Below, piece by piece: positions 59,191-64,000 of a DNA stretch of 64,000 nt. The stretch's first letter is position 1; each line of letters begins with the position of its first letter. This stretch comes from Globodera rostochiensis (Eukaryota > Nematoda > Chromadorea > Rhabditida > Heteroderidae), in contig JAEVLN010000006.1 of assembly GCA_018350325.1 (NCBI GenBank), forward strand, positions 4,082,056 to 4,146,055, written 5' to 3'. The position numbers and the translations under genes were made by a program. A model generated the notes under the pieces. That model saw nothing but the letters and a program-made list of their open reading frames with translations. It searched no databases and had not been told where the DNA came from.

Positions 59191-59897
59191 CGTGATAAAT
59201 ATGTTATTTAATTATTGCCGAGCAATTTTATATTAAATTAAAGGCTTAAAAAATTTTCCACGTTTTGAAAAAAATTTCCACGTTTTTGGGTTTTGCCGAT
59301 AACATCCTTGATCGCATCTCTAACATGTCTCTTTAATTGTCGTTATTTCTCACCTTTTTTTTTAGTAATATTTTGTCCATCGCGTACTCTCGCACCTGAG
59401 AGCTTATCGTAGCCCCAAAAAATCGAACATCATTTTAAAAAAATAGCTTAAGAAAAGTGTAACGGAAAATACTAAAAAAATCGGGTTTTTTGTTTTGCTG
59501 TCAATAATTTTTTTCGTTTCCTTTCGTAAAATGAAATTTTAACAACGACAACAACAACAACAACAGAAATTTCCAACCAGAATTCAAAATTTCAAAAAAC
59601 AAGATCTTATGCCCCTAATTGGAACAATTGCAAATTTTAGAGTTTTTGGCAAACGTCGCACAAATTGTTTATTCATTTTCAGTCATTATTTATATTACAT
59701 CTAATTCAAATAAATTAGCATTTAGTCATTTGTACAAAAATAAATTATTATTGTACAATTTGGTTATGACGACGCAGCCGTTGATGCATGGAGCTCATTA
59801 AGTCTAAATATTAAACATTTGGATGTTTTTTTCGTAAATACATTTTTAAGTTTCAAAAAAAATTGAAAAAAGCGATTTTTAGGGGGACATTTTCCGA
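59191..59897. other. No gene seen
   Basis: AT-rich. It has a partial TTTTCCACGTTTTT relic near 59260, a (CAA)n run near 59545 and one non-coding open stretch at 59619-59801. Confidence 0.5.
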
Positions 59898-59906
59898 TTC
59901 CATTTA

Positions 59907-60400
59907 CGGCGGCGTTCATTTCAGTGCCCACACTTCAGAGACGCACACTTCAGTGCCGGGACACTTTAGTGCTGGGACACTTCAGTACCGAGACACTTCA
60001 GTGCCGGGACACTTCAGTGCCAGCAATTAAAAGCATATAACTTTTTTTAAACTCAACCAAATCAAACAATCAAGATGTCATTTGAAGGCTCTAAATAATA
60101 AGTATCACATAAAAAAAAGCCAAGGTGGTTCACTTTGTTTTTTTTTAAGAAGTTCAACTTGAAAAACACCCAAAATCGGGGCTTTTTATCAGTTTTTGCA
60201 ATAACTTTTTTACGAATTTTTTAATTGATTAGCGTTGGCTTAACAATAGCTTTTAAAAGCTTAGAGCTTTCCAATGACATCTTGATTATTTAATTTGCTT
60301 GAGTTTAAAAAAAGGTATATGCTTTTAATTGCTGGCACTGAAGTGTCCCGGCACTGAAGTGTGCGTCTCTGAAGTGTGGGCACTGAAATGATGTGTACCG
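59907..60400. mobile_element. 494-bp foldback with iterated CACTTCAGTGCCGGGA arms
   Basis: Flanked by TTCCATTTA on both sides (59898-59906, 60401-60409). The arms carry five to six CACTTCAGTGCCGGGA-like units on the left and three on the right. Inside them AACTCAACCAAATCAAACAA is mirrored by its inverse near 60290. Decayed copies lie at 5420-5570, 15170-15470 and 57895-58056. Confidence 0.85.
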
Positions 60401-60511
60401 TTCCATTTATTAGCAAATGCCGAAATAAGCACAAGAAGTTCAACAAAAGGCAAAATAAGTACTTCTAAAGGTCCAAAAGTGCCAAAATAGGCATTTATAG
60501 GCACCAAAAAT

Positions 60512-61430
60512 TAGAGCCCGGTCAAGACGAGATCTCGTCTCGAAATCTCGAAAAATCTCGACGAGATCTCGAGAAATCTCGTCTCGACATCTCGTCTCGA
60601 ATAAAACTGAATTTTCGAGATTTTTCGAGATCCGAGATTTTTTCGAGAATCTCGTCTCGAGTCTCGCTCGAAAGAAGCTCGAGATTCTCGATCTCGACTT
60701 CAAAAATTTTTCACAAAAACAATGCTTTTCTTAACAAAGATTGCCAATTTTTGTAAAAAATTCCCCCGGCGGCGCCTGTCGGCACCGCCGGACATACTCC
60801 CTTTTGGCTGCAAAATCTCTTAACAAATTGAGTTGAAAATTCAAAATGTTCTCGGCGGTGCCGATTCGGCACCGCCGAACCTCCTCTCACTCCCAAAGTG
60901 AATAAAAATTCTCAATTTGTAAAATTTCTTAAAAAAATGTTTAAAAAATTCGAACAATTTCTCACCGGCTATTTCATACCCCACTATGGGTCAAGCCCAG
61001 AAGCGAAACGCCAAAATTTAAGCAATTTCTCTATTGATTCAAAAAAATAGCCATGCGGGAGACAGCATATGGTCAGACACTATATCTATCCCCCACCGTT
61101 GAATTTTCTTTTGATTTTCAAAACCTTGGAACACAGGCTAACACTTATATTTCGTGATCAAATTTTGCAGACATGCTTCTAGTGCTCCCTTCTTACCCGT
61201 ACAAAATTTGGTGGAGTTTCTGAGAATTTTGGAAAAAAAAAATTATATTTTAATTAAAATCTCGAGTCTCGACTGTTCCGGCTCGAGATTTTTCGAGATC
61301 CGAGATTTTTTGAGAATCTCGTCTCGACATCTCGTCTCGACTAAAATGAGCTTCACAAGATTTTTCGAGATCCGAGATTTTTTCGAGAATCTCGTCTCGA
61401 GTCTCGCTCGAAGCTCAAGTCCGGGCTCTA
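60512..61430. mobile_element. 919-bp hAT-type element with CTCGAGAT subterminal repeats
   Basis: The ends are TAGAGCCCGGTCAAG and CAAGTCCGGGCTCTA with perfect CCAAAAAT duplications (60504-60511, 61431-61438). Both ends carry clusters of TCTCGAGATTTTTCGAGAT. The interior holds two GGCGCC hairpin copies. It has the same ends as the 68-bp foldback at 4435. Confidence 0.93.
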
Positions 61431-61640
61431 CCAAAAATGTAGTCTAAATTGACAAAAATTTCGTGCAAAAAAGGATGTTTTTGGGAGTCCTATGCGCAAA
61501 AAAGTAGGCATTTGTCTAAAAATGCCATCCCTAATAATAATTTTTGAATATTTTTTTAATTACTTTATTTTAATAATCTTGGCAATTTTTAATTAAATTT
61601 TTAAAATTTTTTAAAAAATATTATAAAAATTGCAACTTAC

Positions 61641-63508
61641 GTATTGCTGAGCTTTTCTGCATTTGTATACGACGAGCTCATCTGAGTGCTATTCAAAAAT
61701 TTATTTGAATTTGAATCGTTTTGATAAATCGGAGGCAATTCTTTCAAATTTTTTTCGAATCCATTTTTAATTGTTAGGCCGACAACCCAAAAAGTGCAAT
61801 TGGCGACAAAACTTTAAAAGTTGGCGTTTTATTTCACTTTTTTAAACACATAAATAAATTATTTTAAAACCTTTTTTTATAAAAGTATCAATTAATTTTT
61901 ATTTAAAAAAATAGTAATTTGACAGATAATTAAAACATTTTATATCATTTTTGTTTATTTTAACAAGCTTTGATAATGGAGCTTTTCATTTATCTTTATA
62001 AATAAATTGTTTTTTAATATTTTTATTTATCTTTATGCAGAAAATAAATTGTTTTTTAATATAAATTTTCGAATACTTTTCAATTTATTATTATCATTAA
62101 ATTAAATGGAAATTGAATTCTTATTTAAAATAGTTTATATTTTACTTTGAAATGTTGCAAATTGTCTTTTCTTCCGATTGCGGTATGATTTGGTAATGTG
62201 CCAACATTGGCAAAACATTTGTTGCGGTTGCCCATTCAAATAAATTTCGACGAATTTTGCTACGATAAAAACCGCAATTTGTGGCGTGCCGTTGCGCGTC
62301 AACATCCGCGCACAAAATGATCGCAAAATGTGCAAATTTTTCGGCATATTTTACTTCCTCAAATATTTGTGCCCATTTTTGGCCATTTTCCGATAAAATT
62401 TGATTCGCTAAATATATTTTTTTGAAATATTTCAGTATTGTCTTTGAACAAATTCAAACAAAAAATTGGGCTGTCAAAACTTAGAAAATTTTTAGATTTT
62501 TTTTTTTGTAAATTTTTGAAAACAAAAAGAATAATAAAAAGTAGAAATTTGAATTATTTATTGAAAAATAATATTTTTTCAATTTTTTAAAAGTTTTAAC
62601 CGCTGTTTATTTCTTCAACAATTGTACGGAGGGTAAATTTGTTGACGTTAAATGCGGCATTTTGTTCCGGAAATTTTGGCGTGATCACTGTCATTGAATT
62701 TTCACCAAACTTTGGGGGCCAACCGTTCACCAAAACGTTCAACGAATCTGTCGACAGTTTGTCAAGCAGTACAGGGTCGACAGGCCAATTCCTGTCAATA
62801 TAAATATGAATTAAAAATCCTTTTTAACACTAAAAATTTTATTATTTATTATGGAGAGAAAAAAAAATTTTTTAAATCCCAAAAAAGTTCTCTTAATTTA
62901 AGGTTGATAAATTTTTGGATATTAATTTAATAAAAATTAAATTTGATATACCTAAGACTAAAAAATTTTCGATTAAAAAAAATAGGGAAATATTTTAAAT
63001 GTGTTATACATAAATGAATGAAAAAAATGCATCAATTTTTGTTGATTATTTGAAAAATCAAAAAAAAAAACTAAAAATTATTGTTGAAAAGTTTTGCTCT
63101 TATAAATCGAGAATTATAATGAAAAATGCATGAAAATTTAATATTAAATTTATATAATTTAATATAATGTGTGATAATAATACCATTTTGAGTAAATTTG
63201 GAAGAATTGGTATAATAAATAGGCCAACGGTGCAAATGGAAAAAGTGCACAAATTTTTGTGACCATAACAGACAAAGTTGCGCCATTAAAATAGCCAAAT
63301 ATTCCCGAGTAAATCAAACGATCTTTAGGTGAAAAAGGGGTAAAAAAGCAAATTAAAATCAATTAAATTTTGCCAAAATATTTGTAATAGCCTTTGATTT
63401 TGGCATACTTTTTCTTACTTTTGGCCCAAACTTTGATGGACTTTAAAAAATATGCAAACAATTGTTTGTCGTTGACAAGTGATAATTGGAATTTGCCAGA
63501 TCTATAGC
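61641..63508 (-). CDS. Canonical poly(A) polymerase, central and C-terminal part
   Basis: Adds poly(A) tails to mRNA in the nucleus. Exons on minus: 63508-63419, 63322-63184, 62791-62601, 62407-62146, 61811-61641. All phases close, giving about 284 residues. The central domain shows LKSIKVWAK, IYSGIFGYFNGATLSVMVTK and FFQIYSKWNWPVDPVLL, aligning with the IK.WAK, IYSN..GF.GG and SKW.WP.PV.L blocks of eukaryotic PAP. TVITPKFPEQNAAFNV matches the P.ITP.YP..N....V block. WAQIFEEVKYAEKFAHF and FYRSKIRRNL match the RNA-binding domain entry, and CTFWVVGLTIK the WV.GL.F segment. The catalytic NTase domain is missing and should lie past 64000. The last donor (AATAC|GTAAGT) shows that at least one more exon lies to the left; I could not place it. 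The 65-bp repeat at 63580-63850 would sit in an upstream intron. Confidence 0.93.
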
Positions 63509-63579
63509 CTGAATATTTAAATAAAAAGTATTTAAAAATTGGTTTTTTTAAACAAAATTTATAACAGTGACCAGGGCAC

Positions 63580-63850
63580 TACCGGGATCCCGGAGGCCCG
63601 GCATTTTTACAAATCTCGACCCCGGGATTCCGGGTTTTTTAGGCTACCGGGACCCCGGGGCCTGGCATTTTTACAAATCCCGGACCCCGGGAATCCGGGT
63701 TTTTTAGGCTACCGGGACCCCGGGGCCTGGCATTTTTACAAATCCCGGACCCCGGGAATCCGGGTTTTTTAGGCTACCGGGACCCCGGGGCCTGGCATTT
63801 TTACAAATCACGGACCCCGGGAATCCGGGTTTTTAGACTAACGGGATCGC
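63580..63850 (+). repeat. 65-bp tandem repeat, about four copies
   Basis: Units start GGCTACCGGGACCCCGGGG at 63642, 63707 and 63772, with a first, diverged unit before. Each contains CCCGGACCCCGGGAATCCGG, strongly self-complementary. It starts after CAGGGCACTACCGGG, which resembles an element end. Confidence 0.9.
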
Positions 63851-64000
63851 GATTTAATGGCATCCTGGCCCCCGGGATTCCGCTCGGGTCGCTTTTGTAA
63901 TCCCGGTCTTGTGTCTCGGTTTTTCACTTTTGCCGGTTATTAATTTATAAATTCCATTTTATTAATAACTGAATTAAAAATAATATTTTAAATTAAATCG

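Overview
The window is AT-rich, intron-rich eukaryotic DNA with long stretches of repeats and few genes. A nematode is the most likely source. The reasons are a CED-3-type caspase split by small introns, interstitial TTAGGC hexamers (the usual nematode telomere unit) and an F-box-like fragment of a type expanded in plant-parasitic nematodes. The species cannot be fixed from the sequence. Nothing bacterial or viral is visible.

Genes. Three models have reading phases that close across every junction. (1) A complete eight-exon caspase on + (16787-21261), with catalytic His and Cys. (2) The middle and C-terminal part of a canonical poly(A) polymerase on - (61641-63508), whose catalytic N-terminus would lie beyond the right edge. 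(3) The 3' part of an unrecognised gene on + (40939-42486). Weaker gene pieces are a nucleotidyltransferase-like gene (+, 53968-55599), an unrecognised helical gene (-, 45450-46985), an F-box-like exon (-, about 48125-48450), and scattered exon-like fragments at 2.4-3.6, 4.1-4.4, 6.2-7.9, 10.6, 11.3, 22.3 and 43.7-44.2 kb.

Layout. 0.1-18.0 kb is a large palindrome: two arms of about 2.19 kb (112-2297 and 15842-18026) in inverted orientation round a 13.5 kb loop. Each arm carries the caspase upstream region, exons 1-2 and part of intron 2. The loop also holds a decayed direct copy of the caspase 3' half (8361-9175). So one locus contains an intact caspase, an inverted 5' copy and a 3' pseudogene. 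22.95-40.6 kb is satellite: about 27.7 units of 273 bp, then directly abutting about 38 units of 261 bp that flip orientation at 36696/36697. 40.6-64 kb is a mosaic of gene pieces and short foldback transposons.

Mobile DNA. At least a dozen short foldback elements can be delimited exactly. Most have TAGGG/CAGGG-like ends and 8-bp target-site duplications, as expected for non-autonomous hAT-type elements. No transposase is visible. Several sit inside genes: one interrupts a coding exon in a way that could be spliced out in frame, one abuts the caspase stop codon and one lies in caspase intron 4. The 261-bp satellite shares a core of about 90 bp with dispersed foldback elements in this window, so it probably grew out of that repeat family.
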